Source of the DNA: Climacteris rufus
Taxonomy: Eukaryota; Chordata; Aves; Passeriformes; Climacteridae
Assembly (NCBI GenBank): GCA_013398175.1
Contig: VZRZ01001998.1
Span: forward strand, 4,010,244 to 4,074,243
Length of the DNA stretch: 64,000 nucleotides
Reading direction: 5' to 3'
In this document: piece after piece, positions 1 through 14,800 of the stretch
Position numbering within the stretch: position 1 is the first letter of the stretch
Layout of the letters: every line of letters begins with the position of its first letter
Translations under genes and position numbers: made by a program
Notes under the pieces: model-generated
Seen by the model: the letters and a program-made list of their open reading frames with translations, nothing else
Databases searched by the model: none
Told to the model about the DNA's origin: nothing

Positions 1-3000
1 TGTGCACTAGCAAAAAATTTTTCCCAGCCCTTATTTTTCAATTATTTCAGCCCCAAGTGTTCTCAGGATTCTCCCACACCCAGTTTTCCCACTGCAGTGG
101 ATCCCCAGGATCTGTGTCTGCACAGGCTCTCAGCCTCTGATGGGTCAATGGAAGAATCAACTTCCAGCTTCAGGAAAATCAAATCTGTGAGACATTTCAG
201 GAAGACCTACAACTATGACCTCTCAAATATATGAAGCATCTCAGCATAATTGAAAGGCATCATGGACTAGAATATGGGGAAATTCTGGTTTCTGTCTCAT
301 TCCATGAGCAAAATGGGGATAAGCTGCTCCTGCAGCTGCAGGGCTCCTAACCATCCACCCAGAGGAGAAACAGCTCCTTCCCAAATTTTCACACCCAGCT
401 CTCGTGCAAATCCTGTGTCTTATGGACAGGAGCACAAGCAAGAATGTGGCTTTGGTGTGAAATATCACTCTGATGTGTTTTAGAGGAGCAGACCTCAGCT
501 GGAAGACTCTTCATTTCAGGAGCATCCTCCAGAAAAACTTGCATGATTTCACTCTGCTCACCTCATGGACACCAAGTGCTAAACAAGTGAGCAAGGGCTG
601 CTTAGAATTTTAAATTATTTTATGTATCTGCTGCTGGATTTGCTGCTCTAACTTGAACTTAAAAGTAGAAACTGATTAAAAGTTCCCTCAGATTTACACT
701 TCTCTCCCAGTTCCATTTTGTGAAGCCTCTCACACACACAGATACCTTTCCTCTTTCAGTGTCACTTTCCTTATCCCTTAATTACTGTCCTTTTCTTCCC
801 TCTCCCTTGAAAAACATCAAGTCTCTCTGGGAATCCACCTCCAAACTCTTTATAGCTCCTCCACCACTTCACCTTCCAAGACTCATGGCATATTTTCCCC
901 TTTTTCCTGCCTTTTAAAAATGAGTTTCTTTCACATTCCATCCCAACTGCTCCCTTCCATTTCCATAGCCACAGCAGGCAGGATGTGCTCATGAAACACA
1001 CGAACAATAAAATTAAAAGGCTGCACCAATAAAAAGATTGAAATATTGTTTGAAGAGATCTGTATGACTGAGAACTAGACCAGTAGGAAATGAATGAAAT
1101 ACAGAAATACAACAGGTCGTGCCATCTGGGGACTATTAACAGATTACTGCTACTGTGAGGAGAGGCAGCAGTTCAGGGAAAAAAGATAAAGAAAAAAAAA
1201 AGAGAAGTGGAAAAAAGAAGAACCTGAGTACTCCAGTGACCAAGAGGACTCCTGACAGCAATGAGATGGGGCTGTGGAGAAGGGAAATACAAAGCTCAAG
1301 TGAATTGGGAGATAAATTTTTCATATTTTAATTTACTCGTACTAAAATTAATTAAAAATCTGTGGTGATTTCCTCCTTTTCTATTATAAATCTGTCAACG
1401 TTTCCTTAATAATCAGCTTTATTGCTGCTAAGCAAAGCCATTCTGCCACATATAAATGACTTGAAGCACATCCTAAGAGATGATTGTCTTATTTTATATT
1501 TGTTCCTTTTATTTTAAAAGCCTGAAATGCCACATTGGATTGTCCTTTAACCCAAACCTACAAGGGGTTTTACCTGCCCACATGTTTTTTCCCTAAAAAT
1601 GCTCCTCTTTCCCTAAAAATCACTACACCTAGAGTGGCCAAAACAGAGGGAGGGAGAGATTCATCTTCTTCTCCCACCCACTGACAAGAATTAGCTGCAG
1701 AATCATCTTGCTTAATTAATTTCTGTAAAAGGATGCAAAATTTCAAATCAGATCTTAAAGGTCACAATCAAATCAGCAGAGCAGCTTTCTCACTGCACCA
1801 CTCAGAAAAATTAGTTACCACTTCCAGGTGTTTTATGCAATGCACTCTGCTCCCTCAGCATTTTTCAACCCCTCATTTCCCAGAAAAAACAAGTAAATCA
1901 CAAGATTGAGATGATCATCTTGAGGGTGCTCTGATTTTCTGCTCAGCTCACTGCAAGTCTGATTTCAAGATTTGTCACAAATCACTGGGTTTACATCCAG
2001 GAAACTTCCTTGGAAGAAAACCAAGGAGGAGGAATAACAGCACTGAGGCTGTGATGGCAGGGCCTGAGTGTGACTGATCAACAGATTTTTCTTTATGACA
2101 GACCTACACACAAGAAAAATAATAAAGTGGAGTTGTATATAACAAGTGAGGTATCCCATAGGGACAGTTCTCTTTTCCTGCTACATCTGCTCATACAAGC
2201 TTTCAGAAGAATTATCCTCTGCCTCGTCAGGTTTCGAGTGCCTTAGGAGGTATTTAATTCACTGCCACTGAATTTAGCAGATATGCAACTACCAGTGTAA
2301 GTTGCCAGCATAATTTCTAGGTTAACCAGGAACTTTTTCACATCACATTATATTAATACAGTGTAAAATTGGGTATTGTCACATTTATCAATTTATCAGA
2401 TTACCAAAGTTATCACATTTTTCTAGCACGCTTGCAGTGCTTGTTATGTAACACAGAATGATTTTATTTGAGACTTTGTTTAACTTCCACAGAACTTTTG
2501 TTCAGGCTTGTGAAACTTTGTGCACAACTATAAGTCTAGAAATATCACAAATGCATTAAGAAAGGACCTGAATGCAAAGTAATTTTCACCAATGTGCAAT
2601 GGAAGGGTAAACACAGCAACGTTTTTGAAGGTAAAAAAACTAGAATTAGAGGAAGTAACCAATAATTATAAGGGTTTGGGGTTTATTGTTGTTTTAAAAA
2701 AGCTTGGAGGTGTGTAAAACTTTTCAAAATTTAGTTCCAAATTTTTTTTTTTAAAAAAAACCTCATTGATCCTCAGGTCTTACACACTAAAAAGTAATCA
2801 GTAACAAACCATTCCCTTCAGTGCATGCAATTTTTAGCCATCAGGTTACATGTTACAAATTCCAAACATACAAACACTTCAAGGAGTTGGAGCATAAGTT
2901 TTAAAGTAATGCTTAGAACCCCTCTAGCTGGAAGCAGTAAAAGATGGGAAACACAAATTTTAAATTTCTGACTCATTTTTTGAGGGAAAGTCTGCTTTTG

Positions 3001-4343
3001 CTATTCTCATGCACAAAGAAGGGAAAAATATAACCTGATTTAGTGAATTCTAACAGCATTCAGCTGGAACTAAACTTGGTCTATAAAAATTAAGGGAATC
3101 TTTCTGAGCTAAGACAAGAATTGGCTATTACATCAAACTTAGATGTGAAATACCATCCGCTGCATCAGAGATGTCTCTCACTGCACACCCAGCTCCCACA
3201 AAGAACTCTGATTTAGAAGGCAATGAGCCCATTTATAAAAGCCCTATTGATTCTTCCCAGTGTATTGGATTTTTTCATGTAAATCTTAATCCTTAACAGC
3301 AGTTCCTTCCAGACTTGCCTAGCAGGAAAGGCAGATTTATTTCTCCACTATACCTCAGTCACATGAGGGTCCCATTTAAAGATTTATATCTCATTTGCAA
3401 TCTTCTGTCCCTCTGGTATTGGGACTGATTTGAATAAAAGGCTGTATATCTGTTATCTCACATTTGAGGTTTTGTTCCATTTTGTTTGTTTTAGCATTGG
3501 AACTTTTAGAATTACTTTAGTAGAACAGCTTGTACCAAGTCCTTGTTGTCCCCCAATTTATTACATAAACTGGCTGCTAACACTTCCACTTGAGACAATG
3601 ATCCAGACACATTTCCTGTAAAAAACATCCTCTTGATCTCCTGTAGCAAGGAGTTATTTATTTTACATTATAGTTTCAACTCAGCAGACAAAAGACTAAT
3701 GGTGTTATGTGTAATATGGTTGAACAGAAGAGCATATAATGCTCAAATTAGACAATTACTTGTAAAACAGACCTGATGAATATTGTGCTTAAACTCAATC
3801 AGGTCCCTTTTCCAATATTTTTCCTCTACTGTGTACAGGCCTCAGCTTCCTAATAGATGTAGATACCCAAGTATAGAAATGAATTATTAGCAGACAAATT
3901 AAACTTCTTATCAAAATGCAACTCTATTGTTACCGGATGAAAAATGAGTGGATCAAACGACTGCAGCAGCAAAATCCAATAATGGCTCATCTGCAACCCA
4001 TCAGCTCCTGCCACAGCACTTAATTCACAGTAACTCACTCTCACCAATTATTTCATACCTGCATGTATTTTTCTCCCTCTAAAGTAATTCCAGGCTTCAG
4101 CTATGCAACTTAATTTCCAAATTAGTGGTTTCCAGGGGATGTGTTAGCAGAGTAAGAGGTTGAAGGGAAAGAAGGGGAGGAGGGGAAGCTGAGAACCTTC
4201 CTGGAACACAGCAAGAAAAGTACTTTTAAGGTTTGAACCTGGAATGGTTGGGAAAAAAGAATAGTCTAAAATTCAGTGAGGATGTTCATGCCTGGATGCT
4301 AAGCTTATTTTGTAATTGTTTGTTCTAATGGCAGAATGAGAGG
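1..4343. other. AT-rich non-coding stretch, no gene seen
   Basis: Short ORFs only, none resembling a known domain. Short A/T homopolymers (for example near 2740-2760) are present. I see no retroelement end, RNA gene or long repeat. Confidence 0.6.
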
Positions 4344-4930
4344 GAGGAAGGAGACACAGGGACCAAAGCAATAAATAACACACGAGGTCTCCACGGGACC
4401 AATCTCAGCTGCTGAAATGTTTCTGAGCTTTGCTTTAAGCACCAAGAGAGCTGTGCAGGTCACAGCAATCCCTGGGAGAGAGGAGGTCCATGTGCACTGA
4501 GCACAGGCAGCACTGACTGCACCACCAGGGTCCTGCTCTCCAGCAGCCTCTTGAAATTTGAGTTTTCCAGCAAGCAAGGAGAGAATCCTGCTTTAAACAG
4601 AAATTTTGTAAGCCCAAATGTCGCAGTAACGACACGNGAGGAAGGAGACACAGGGACCAAAGCAATAAATAACACACGAGGTCTCCACGGGACCAATCTC
4701 AGCTGCTGAAATGTTTCTGAGCTTTGCTTTAAGCACCAAGAGAGCTGTGCAGGTCACAGCAATCCCTGGGAGAGAGGAGGTCCATGTGCACTGAGCACAG
4801 GCAGCACTGACTGCACCACCAGGGTCCTGCTCTCCAGCAGCCTCTTGAAATTTGAGTTTTCCAGCAAGCAAGGAGAGAATCCTGCTTTAAACAGAAATTT
4901 TGTAAGCCCAAATGTCGCAGTAACGACACG
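4344..4930. repeat. Exact 293-bp direct duplication with one N at the joint (likely assembly duplication)
   Basis: Positions 4344-4636 and 4638-4930 read the same by eye, with a single N at 4637 exactly between them (offset 294). Each copy ends with the same 24 bases: the 6-bp target site CCCAAA plus the first 18 bases of solo LTR A. Only the second copy runs on into the rest of the LTR. The start of the unit (GAGGAAGGAGAC) resembles the sequence following copy 2 (AAAGAAGGAGAC), so overlapping contig ends joined without merging is the simplest explanation. A real tandem duplication through this short homology is also possible. Confidence 0.85.
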
Positions 4931-5213
4931 AAAGAAGGAGACAAACACCTGTTGAGATCAAGGAACAAGTGCCTCGGGCCTTGCCTGTCTTTATTATATC
5001 TGTGCCTTATAATTCACTGTGGATTGGAGGAGACAAAGGGCCTCCCCTCAATCACACTGGTCAAAGGAAATGCCCATCAAACTTCTGTGCCCAGGAGAAA
5101 GGAACGTAAATAAAAAGATACCATTACAATAACATGGCTATGTTTACAAAGAATGTGTGAGAGCGAGTTACAAAAGAATGAAAACATCCAGAACTACAAA
5201 ACTCAGGGCAACA
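4913..5213 (-). mobile_element. Solo LTR A of an endogenous retrovirus (ERVK/ERV2-like), minus orientation
   Basis: The element starts TGTCGCAG and ends GGGCAACA on the plus strand, giving the TG...CA boundary of an LTR read on the minus strand. It is flanked by a perfect 6-bp duplication, CCCAAA at 4907-4912 and 5214-5219. A polyadenylation signal (TTTATT at 4990-4995, AATAAA on the minus strand) sits near the end of the LTR. It aligns along its length with the two LTRs at 31.0-31.9 kb. Six-base duplications are typical of class II (ERVK-type) retroviruses. No internal retroviral sequence flanks it, so it is a solo LTR left by recombination and carries no viral gene. Confidence 0.88.
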
Positions 5214-8200
5214 CCCAAATATTGAGTTCTCAGAAGTGGTTCTCAGAGGTTTCACAGGGAATAGTCTGTAACATGGGATGGAAGGAGTTGAAGGGTGAAG
5301 GTGGGACAAGCCCAGCAAAGAGTTTGGAACTTGGCTTCTCTGTGAGCCCAGCTAACAGCAGAGAAGGTGCTGGGAAAGGTGAAACAAATCCTGCTCTTTC
5401 TTCCCTAAAGGAAACAGGAAGGTGAAACCCTGCAGGGAGCAGCACCACAAAGGGGAAGCTCTGAGGGAACAGCCTGCTGCTGATGTGAACCTGGCACAAG
5501 CCTTAAAATGTTGGTTTAAACAGAAAATGCTTTTCTAAGATGGAGAAAGCACCTTTACTTCTTGACTGGTGTTTCTATGAATCACAGCACTGGGAAGAAA
5601 ACGTGGATTTGTCAGTTATGTTCCTCACTTTTCTGCTAAGTTGTGATGACTTTAGATGGCTCATCTGAAATATCTGTCATTCTGTAATTCCCAGCCTGTA
5701 AACTGCAACTATGGGAGTGCTACCACACCACAGCTTCTTCCTGACTCAAACTGATACCTCAGTGGGACTTTGCCTTTTCCTGGCATGTACAAAACCAAAT
5801 TAGTAAAGTGCAAATTCATGCTGTCATCCTTTCCTTCTTTGAAAATAAATATATATATAAGAATTTATGATAACACTAGTAAACATCATTTTGTTGAACC
5901 ACAGCTGATCTGTAAGAGGAAGGAACCTAAAAATTGAAAGGTAATCACCACACAGTGGGAAGTCAAATATACAGGCATCAGTGGGATAATAAATTCTCTG
6001 ATAGCATCTGGGGGAGCCCTATAGCCAACACATCATTATTCAAAGTATTATTAATGTGAGTGAAATCTTCCCAGGAAGATTATCCTGATCTGCCTGTAAA
6101 ATCCATGGCATTCTGTGAGGAAAAACACCAAAGTCTGCCCTGCTCAGCTTTCCCTCACAACCTCCTATTGATAACTCCTGCTAGGCAGCCATCCAGGAGG
6201 CTGAAAAGCTTTTTGCCTGGGCTTTCTCAGATGGAAAGAAAGCGAATAGCAAGGGAAAAAAATCTCTTTTCACACCTGGTTCACTTCAACCCTGAATTTG
6301 CTCATTTTCATGAAAGGCAAAATACATGAGTCAAAATGCAATGCTTGGCTCAGTAGGAGAGGGAATGAACACCTTCATGTTCACATCTTTAAAGGCATGT
6401 CCTTCACTTTTACAAATATTTCAAACCATTTTCCGCAATCTATAACATAATAAAGTATTCACAACTCCACAGCATTTTCAATTCAGTGAATTTATATTCC
6501 TATTTTCACAAAAAGCCTTTCCCAAATACAGTTCCTGAAACCACTGCCTCCAAAAGAAGGGCTCAGCTGAAAACATGGCAGAGCTTGAAGGCCACCATTT
6601 CTTTGTGTATATTATTTTCATAATGTTATTTTAAGCAAAGTATTTCTTAAAATTACATTTCACAGCTTAAAAATTTACCAGCCAGTAATTGCTTTTACCA
6701 ACAGACAGAGAAGCCATTAGGATGATTTCAGTGCTGTAATCAACACACACTCTCAGCCACACAATTCTGTCTGACTCATTCCCTGCACAGACTCTAATTA
6801 ACTTCCAAAGGAAAGCCAGGGGATTCCTGGTGGAGTAAGAACGCTGTGGAGACATTATGCAAAGCTTCACCTCTAGGAAACCGTGGTCTCCCCCTGATTG
6901 CATCCCAAAACCTCACAGAAAGCTCTGATTGCATTCCCTCCACAACCAAATCCATTTATTAACCACAGTGAGGGGAGAATTGGTGGGGTTTTGCTTTTAA
7001 AATTAAAGCAGATATGAAAAAAAATATTATTGAGCAAACAGCATAGATAAAACTAGATCCTATAAGCTTGGGATCTGTACAATAATTAAAGAGATGCAGT
7101 TATCAAAATAGGAGCTCAGTGACTTCACACAAGGTTCTGAGACCCAGCAGTGCTGAGGCTGCTGTGGCCAGGAGATTCCTCCATGGACAGAGGGGAAAAG
7201 AGCCAAGAAATCTTACATAACCCACAGCACATCATGGGAACAGCGTGACCAAAAAACAGCTGAAAAACCACCCAACTTGGATCCCTAGAGAAGCTTTGGG
7301 GTCTTTTCAGTCTATTTTAAATGCATAAAATATAGATATACTAAGGGGACACAGAAATTGATCTTTAAGAGGGAGAAACAGGCTAAAGAAGGCCTAATTC
7401 CAGTTATCTGTCTTAGGTTTTTTTCCTCTTTTGACAGTGTCCCTTCTCCCTTTCTCATCCTGGATAGGGAATTTACAGTATTTGCACCTTGTCTGCTTCT
7501 GCAAAAGTAAAAAAAAATCCTCATTTTCACATTGCACACATCCTTAACCCTGTTTAATTTCTTTTGTGCATTATTATAATCTTGTCCATCTTTTTTTTTT
7601 TTTTTGCCTCCTTTGAACCAAGTTTTTATGTCTTTTCATTATTCCCATCTGTTGGCAGGTGATTCACTTTTGACATGCAATTACCACAATTTCTTCTGCC
7701 CTTCATTAAAAATTTCTGCTGGTATTAAATACAAAACAACCGAAAATAAATTGGCCAGATTCTAGCCATAAATACACAAATGTAAATAATGATGATGTTG
7801 GAGCAATTCTACAGCACAAGCTGGATAATTTGATGAGCTTGACCTGCTCAAAGAAATGAATTTTTTAAGTGGCCAAATCCATTTTGCACATTCAGGGCCA
7901 AGGACTGTAGGGCACACTTGGAGAATGGGGGAAATGAGATACTCTGGGAAAGACCTGAGATGGTCCAGTAAATTAATCTGAGCCCCAGGATATGGTGCCA
8001 TGGTGAAAGGCATCACTTGAGCTTAGATAAAAATGTAAGAATGCACTGACTGGGATAGGGGAGGGATTTTACCTCTGGATGCTCCATGGGTGGTGTTTAA
8101 ATGCTGCACCCAGTTTAGACTCCTATAGGATATTAAAAAAAATTCAGGAAGAATGAATAAAAATGGTAAAGGATTAGAAGAACATCATTAGCTCATCTCA

Positions 8201-8363
8201 ATTCATTCAACTTATAAAAATAAGACTTGGCTGATGCAGCTCCAGTTTATTTGTACCTGTTCAAAGCAAGGAAATACCAGGAACTGAAGCACTTTAATTT
8301 CAGCAGTGAAGGACTGGTTGAAGATTAAAGCCAGACAAAGAGATGGAAATGAGCTGCTTCAGA

Positions 8364-8380
8364 AAACAAACAAACAAACA
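8364..8380. repeat. (CAAA)n microsatellite
   Basis: About four tandem AAAC/CAAA units. A short simple repeat with no further structure. Confidence 0.8.
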
Positions 8381-11300
8381 CCAGAACATGGAAACCCATC
8401 AGGAAATTTTATTAAACAGAAGAAGCAGCATCCCAGAGAAGGGATGGAAATTCTGGTTCTTCTATTTTCAAGTGTACCTCTCTGAAAAATTCTGTTTTAG
8501 CCAAAGAAGGTTTTAGGCCCAGTGCTTTTCAGATGGCAGCACACAAACCCTACTGGAGCTGTTATTCCATCAGCTCTGCTTTTCCCAACAGATTGATCAC
8601 ATAACAATTAATTCATTACCAATATTGCTCCATTTAAACACCGTGTGTAATTGCCAGTTTCAGCTCTTCTCATTGCAGAGCTGCAAGAAGATCAAGTCAC
8701 CTCTGCAAGCCCCAGGAAGAAACTTTGGAAAATCAAGTGCTCTACAGGTTCTGTGGGGTTCTGCTTTTATTTTATGAACATCACCTTGCTCAATCAAGGA
8801 TTCTCCTTTTTTTCCTCCCCTGATTGAGGTTACTGTTGGTTGATCCCAATCTGCACTTCCAGGAATGCTGTTCCACATAAATCAAATCTTGCCTTGGGCA
8901 GCAAAGCTCTGAACTGTGCAAAACCCAGAGCTCAGGTATTTGGGCAAAACCTGCAGGAGCCTTAAATGTCCAAAAGCAGCTTTTGGCCTCAAAAGGGGAA
9001 CATTAGAAGGGCTGCATTACTGAGCTGTATTGATCACATATATACTGTATTTATAAATGGGATAAACACATTTATAACTGTATTTATAAATTCAGAGAAT
9101 TTCCAAATCCCACAATAAGTATTTGGGCTCTGAGCAATGTGCTCGTGCTGGTTCCACACAGACTGTGGGGTTTTGGTGTCCATTTAGTGCTCCCCTTTAC
9201 CCATATAATTATAAAATAGGCTAAAGAAGCTGAACACTCTGGCTGCTTTTCAATATCCCTATGATTTATTTTTGAAGAAAATGGAAGAGTGGGGGATGGA
9301 AAAATAACAACAAAACAAGATTTTAGAAATTATCATTGTGCCAGAGCTAAATTTCTCTTATAATTACAATAATAATGCTCGCTCCGTTGCTTTCCACTAT
9401 AATCTAGATTTATTCTAAGTTCCTTGAAACATTTTTTTCCCTCCCACTTTTAAACAAGACTCTCTTGAGAGCAAAATGATGAGCAACTGTTTCAAAAATC
9501 CAGAATGGGGAAACAGGTTTTTTGGGGGGGAATGAGTTGGCTTTGGTTTAGTTTTTGTTTCTGTTGTTGTGGGGGTCTGTTTGTTTGGTTTTTTGTTGTT
9601 ATTTAATTTGGTTTTGCTTTCTGGATGAAGTAGAGAACATTATAAATTCAGTATTTGCTGGAAGTGCTGCAGCTTTAGGGCCCTTTAAATGATTTCCTGC
9701 CAGGCCAGGACTGGAGCTGGATTTTTAAAGGCAGACTGTAACTTGAATTTTCATTTGCTGACACAGCACAGAATTTTATGGAATTCAGAGCTCTTAAGAA
9801 CACGTTGGCTTTGCTGTAATTAGGGCTGCAGGTATCCTGCAGAAATCAAGCTGACAAGCAGAACTAGGCAAGGCAAGGCACATTTCTGGCAAAAGAGACT
9901 CTGTGCAACTTTCCCCCCTTCATCAGCAAAACCACTCCAAGGTCTCTGCCCTCCTTGCAGGATTCCTGACCCATCTGAGCTGCTGAGAGCAGCCCTGGAA
10001 CGGTGGGATAAACAGGATTAATGACAGGATCCTGCTTAGAATTGACCCTGCACAAAGAAAAAGGGGGGAAGAGGCATTTGCAGCAGCGATTCATCTCACA
10101 GCCAACCCCACAGATGGGTGGTAGCACCACAGGCAGGGAGATGGGGACCTATGGAATTGGATTATGCTGAATTTAATTAATCTCACTTAAATTAGATTTA
10201 TCTGAGTGTGTATTAAACTGTGCATTTGAGTGGTAAAATGATAATCTTTGCTCTTCAGCAGAGATTTTCTTATGCGTGCTAAAAATCTCTGTATTAGAGG
10301 AAGTGCTAAATATGACCAAAATGGAATATTGCTGCACTTTGGTTCAATAGCTAAACTTGGAGTTTGAGTTATGGAACTAATTATTCAATTGGATTAAATA
10401 ATACCTATTAAGTTTACCATAGTGTGAAAGCAACTAAATTTTTGTTTGTGAGAAAACCATTTACTACCCAAGCTCCTTAATTAAAGCATCAATAACCATA
10501 ATCTCCACCTGAAGCCTCACCATCTGTAAAAGTCACCCCTACGTCATAACTAAGATGCAGAAAAACACAGAACAACAAGCAGTGCTGGCATTATTTGTGC
10601 TGCAATAAAAAAAAAAAAAAAATTAAAGCCAACCCAAATCCAAACTTCATAGGCAGAGATTACTTGCAATAAATCCATATTGCCTAAATAGAAGACAAAA
10701 CCTGGAGAGGGTGCTTGTTTATTCTCTTTCAGTGAATTCTTTGACCATTCTCACTTATAACTCCAGTCTCAAAGTCTCATTGCTGCAGCTTTTTTTGTAC
10801 CCTAATTTTAAATGCGTGGACTTGGTGCTAAAGGCATCAATTGTCCATATTTACCAACAAGATAAAAATGCAATCATGAACAGGAAACCCCCAAAACCCC
10901 AAAGTACACATCTGCAGGCAGTTTTGTTTAGGATTAAATACAACATGTAGTTTTTTTTTTTTCCTGTATTTGGCCCCACTGAGCATAGAAGGCAAATTTT
11001 CCAACTTAAAAAAAAAATAGCTGAGATTATCAGGTATTTTTCTTAGGATAATTACAGGTAAAGCCTGAGGTTTGAGGAAGCAGCAGAACCAGTAAATCCA
11101 GCTGCACACAGGAGAGAGTCAGATGCCCAAGGACTCAGCCAAAGGGAATTTTGGGCCCAGATGTGCAGCACAGGCTGGGGGGAGGTTGGGATGTTGGGAT
11201 TGGGATCCAAACCTTCCCCAGGGGTTCCCCAAACACTGAAGTGCAGGAAGGAGCCAGGAGCCTGCAGTGATTATTGAGGTGTTCAGAGCTGACCTTTCCC

Positions 11301-11827
11301 AAGCACAGCAATAAATCTGAGCTTTAATCCCTCTCACCCACACACAAAAAACAAGGTTCATCCAAAATACTGAAACTAAATTACAACAGAACTTCCCTCG
11401 TGCAATCTACACCAATCATGGCAAATGCCTGAGAAGGGCAGTGATATTTCATATTTCAACCAAAATTTACTAACCCCTTTCTTACTGCTGACCCTGGTAT
11501 GAACCAGAAAACTTCCCCAGTGGGTGCCTTAAAGGAAAAAGATGTTCTCAAAGGAAAAATAAAACCCAAAGCAAACACATGCCCCCAGCCAGAAGTGAGG
11601 GGTGAGCAGGTTACTGGGCTAGGAAGGTTAAAATAAAGTCTCTACTTCTCATCAAGGCAGCAGCCACTGTGGTTGGAAAACTGGTATTTTCAACAAAATC
11701 TACATGTCTAAGTTGTTATTTAAAATATCTTCTCCAACACCACTGAAGTTTCAGTAGCATCAAAGAGTTGTGTCTGATCAAAAGAAGGGACCTCACAAAT
11801 GCACACTCAGCAGTGATGAGTGAGAGC

Positions 11828-11847
11828 TAATTAATTAATTAATTAAT
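11828..11847. repeat. (TTAA/AATT)n microsatellite
   Basis: Twenty bases of tandem TAAT/TTAA. An identical run occurs at 51048-51067. Confidence 0.85.
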
Positions 11848-14800
11848 ATGTCATGCTGGCACTGAAGTACAAAGCAGCACAAAATTTTCTTTGGACAGAG
11901 AACAAAGTTTAGGAATTTTTTGAATTGCAATACTGGATGATTTTCTGTATTGTTAAAGCTGGTTTCTTCCTTGGGGAGACAGCTTGATAAGACACACACA
12001 ACTGAAATACTCCTGCCCAAAGCACAGTGATCAGCAGCTTTTATCCATTTCACACCTCAGAAATTACAGAACAGAGTCTTCTACATATGCAGAGATGTCA
12101 AATTATATACACCGAAAAAACTTTAAACTGAAGAGGTACAAAATAAATGTGAAAAAGAATAAATTATGTATTGTTTGTATGCATTAAAATGACCAAAATC
12201 CACCCAGACTCTGTGGTTGTAACCAAAAATAATCTCACACTTTCATATTTTTTTCCAAATATTTCTAAGAGTTACCTCATACCTATACCTGGTTTGGTAG
12301 CTGGGAGTACCAAACACACCCAAAAGCTTTAAAAAATGGAAAAATGTATTGAATATTGCATGTACCACTTGACACAACATACCTGTGTTCTTCTTTAAAC
12401 AGCACAAGAACCAAACTCCTGGTTATGAGCCCAGCTGAGCATCACAGAAAACAAAACTTTCCCCTGTGGTCTCAAACTCAGAGACACAAATTTGTGATCA
12501 TACACATGGAGTGCTCTACTGGAATGAAAAAAGGTTTTTTTTGAAAAAATATTACTTAAAAAATTTCTCTGGAACCGCTTTACAAGTATTCTCTGTAGCT
12601 TTGTGCTTGAAGATTAAAATTCCTAGAATATAAAAGTTTAGGGCATGGTACTCCAAGGCCATAAAAACCCAGGTCTAGGTGAGCACCTTCCCACAGCTCT
12701 GGCCCAGGGCTGCCTGAATTTTTCCTCCCCTCAAAAAAGGAAATGAGGCAGGGGCACATCATGGAGACAAAAGTCTGCACCTGAGAAAGGCCAAACCTTC
12801 ATTTCTCTTCCAGCTGAGGTTCCTCCAGCTGATGTGATAGGAGGATTTCTTCATTAGCACACCATCTTTCATAATTAAACAGGAATTCAGAAATGATACT
12901 CCAACTTTTGACAGAAGTGGCTTCATCAACCTGAGAATCAGCTTCCTGTTCTGGCATTAGCAAGCTCATTATTGCCACTTCCTGAATACATTTCCTGGTT
13001 AACAGGGATCTAAAACTGGCTCATTGCATCATCTGCAACCCTTGTGGCCACAGCCCTAAAGCTGACTCAAAATCAGCCTTTAAAAACACACACAAACCCC
13101 CCTTAACCCCCCAAAATACCCAGTCAGTAGCTCAGCAGGAAAAGGGAAAAATTCAGTGTATTAAAGCAAACCAAGGCTCAGCTCTGGGTCTGAGCAAGCA
13201 CAAAAAAAGAGCAATACAACCTAATAAAAAGAGCAATACAACATCTAAAGAGGCACTGGCTGAATTACACAGCCTGCTCCTTATTTTGGAGGCATAAACA
13301 TTAACCATGGAATTCTCCAAAGCAGAATTTTTTACAGCCTGTGCATTAACAATAACGTCCAGCAGAATTCTTCAGCTCTGCAACCCAAATGCCAGTAGAA
13401 TTTGGCCAAAATTGTCTGCAGATGTCTGCTGGCCAGGCAGCCCCAGGATGGTGTTAAATGCAGCCCTGAAAAATCCGTGGCACAGGAGCCCTCTCCTCCC
13501 CTGGCTTTCAGGAGGTGCCAAAGCTCCCTCCCTGTTATTTGCACTCAGAAATTCCCATTAGCCTTGAAAAAGCCTTTTTCTTCCCAAATATTTTCATTCT
13601 ATCTGACTCCAATTCCCCACTTTTACCTTCCTGTGTGTGGATCCCACAAAACCTCTGAAATAATCAGAATCTTCTGTTTCCTACACTCAAACAAATTTTC
13701 AAAGCCTGGATAAATTTAAGGATGTGGAGAGCAGGATTTTTTTTTTCTCCTTAAATAGGAGAACCTGGAGTCATCCTGAGTGGCTTCCCATCCACAAACC
13801 CCTTACAAAAGGGCCCAATCATTTGCCAATTATTCTGTTAATTATTCAAATTTGCTGACTTTATGTAGAATGAAATATAAATTCATGCATCATCTTAGGA
13901 ATTATGTTTTTTAGGAATATTCACCTTTTCAGTTCTCACCTCTTGACCAAAACCAAGGGAATGTATGGATGGTCAATGCCACGCACTGGTCTGTAGTAAT
14001 TCATAATTAAATAATTGAAGTATTCTGGTATTGGAAAATACAGCATTGTGTCCCTTCCACACTCCCAAAAGCTGGAAGGAATTTTCCTGAAGTTCCTCCA
14101 TTTGTCACAACCATTTTATTCTGCTTTTAAGTCAAAGTAGATAATCCACACCCAAAATGTAAACATTTAATGTTTCTGTTTTCACAGGGTGCTCAATAAT
14201 TTCCATTAATCTGGCCAATCACAAAAATGTACACGATGAACTTTATATCCTACCATTTTTATTCTAAAATGAAGAGCTATAGTAAATAAATCCACATGTA
14301 CCTCACAAACTGTTCTTTTAACAGATTGAGAAGGTTTCTATCGCACCTTCTAAGGTTCATTGATGGGTTTATTCTCCTTTATTCTGATTCCACATGCTAG
14401 TCAAGAACTCAGATAATAATGCAAATGTATTAATCTCTCTTAATTAATGAAATAAAAAAGTCAATAATTTCAGCAAGACTGATTTTTGAATTTTAACACT
14501 ACAAAAACTGCTTATAAACAGTATTAATTGCTATTTGTTTTTCCTTCAGCAACTGGCCAAGTAATTTGCTTTCCTTAATAAAACAGGAGCTTTCCACAGC
14601 TTTGCCAGAAATGAAAAAAATTTGCTTGAATGAAAAAAAAAGTGGAGGGATAGAATGATTCTATTTGATATTCTGCATATCATAGTGAAATTTTTAATTC
14701 ATATTTTATGTTCTGGATAAGTGTGCCCTCAGAAAATGCATTAAAATGAGCAAATATCTGCTCATTCCCCTTTGTAGTCTTTCAGATGGAAGCCAATCTG

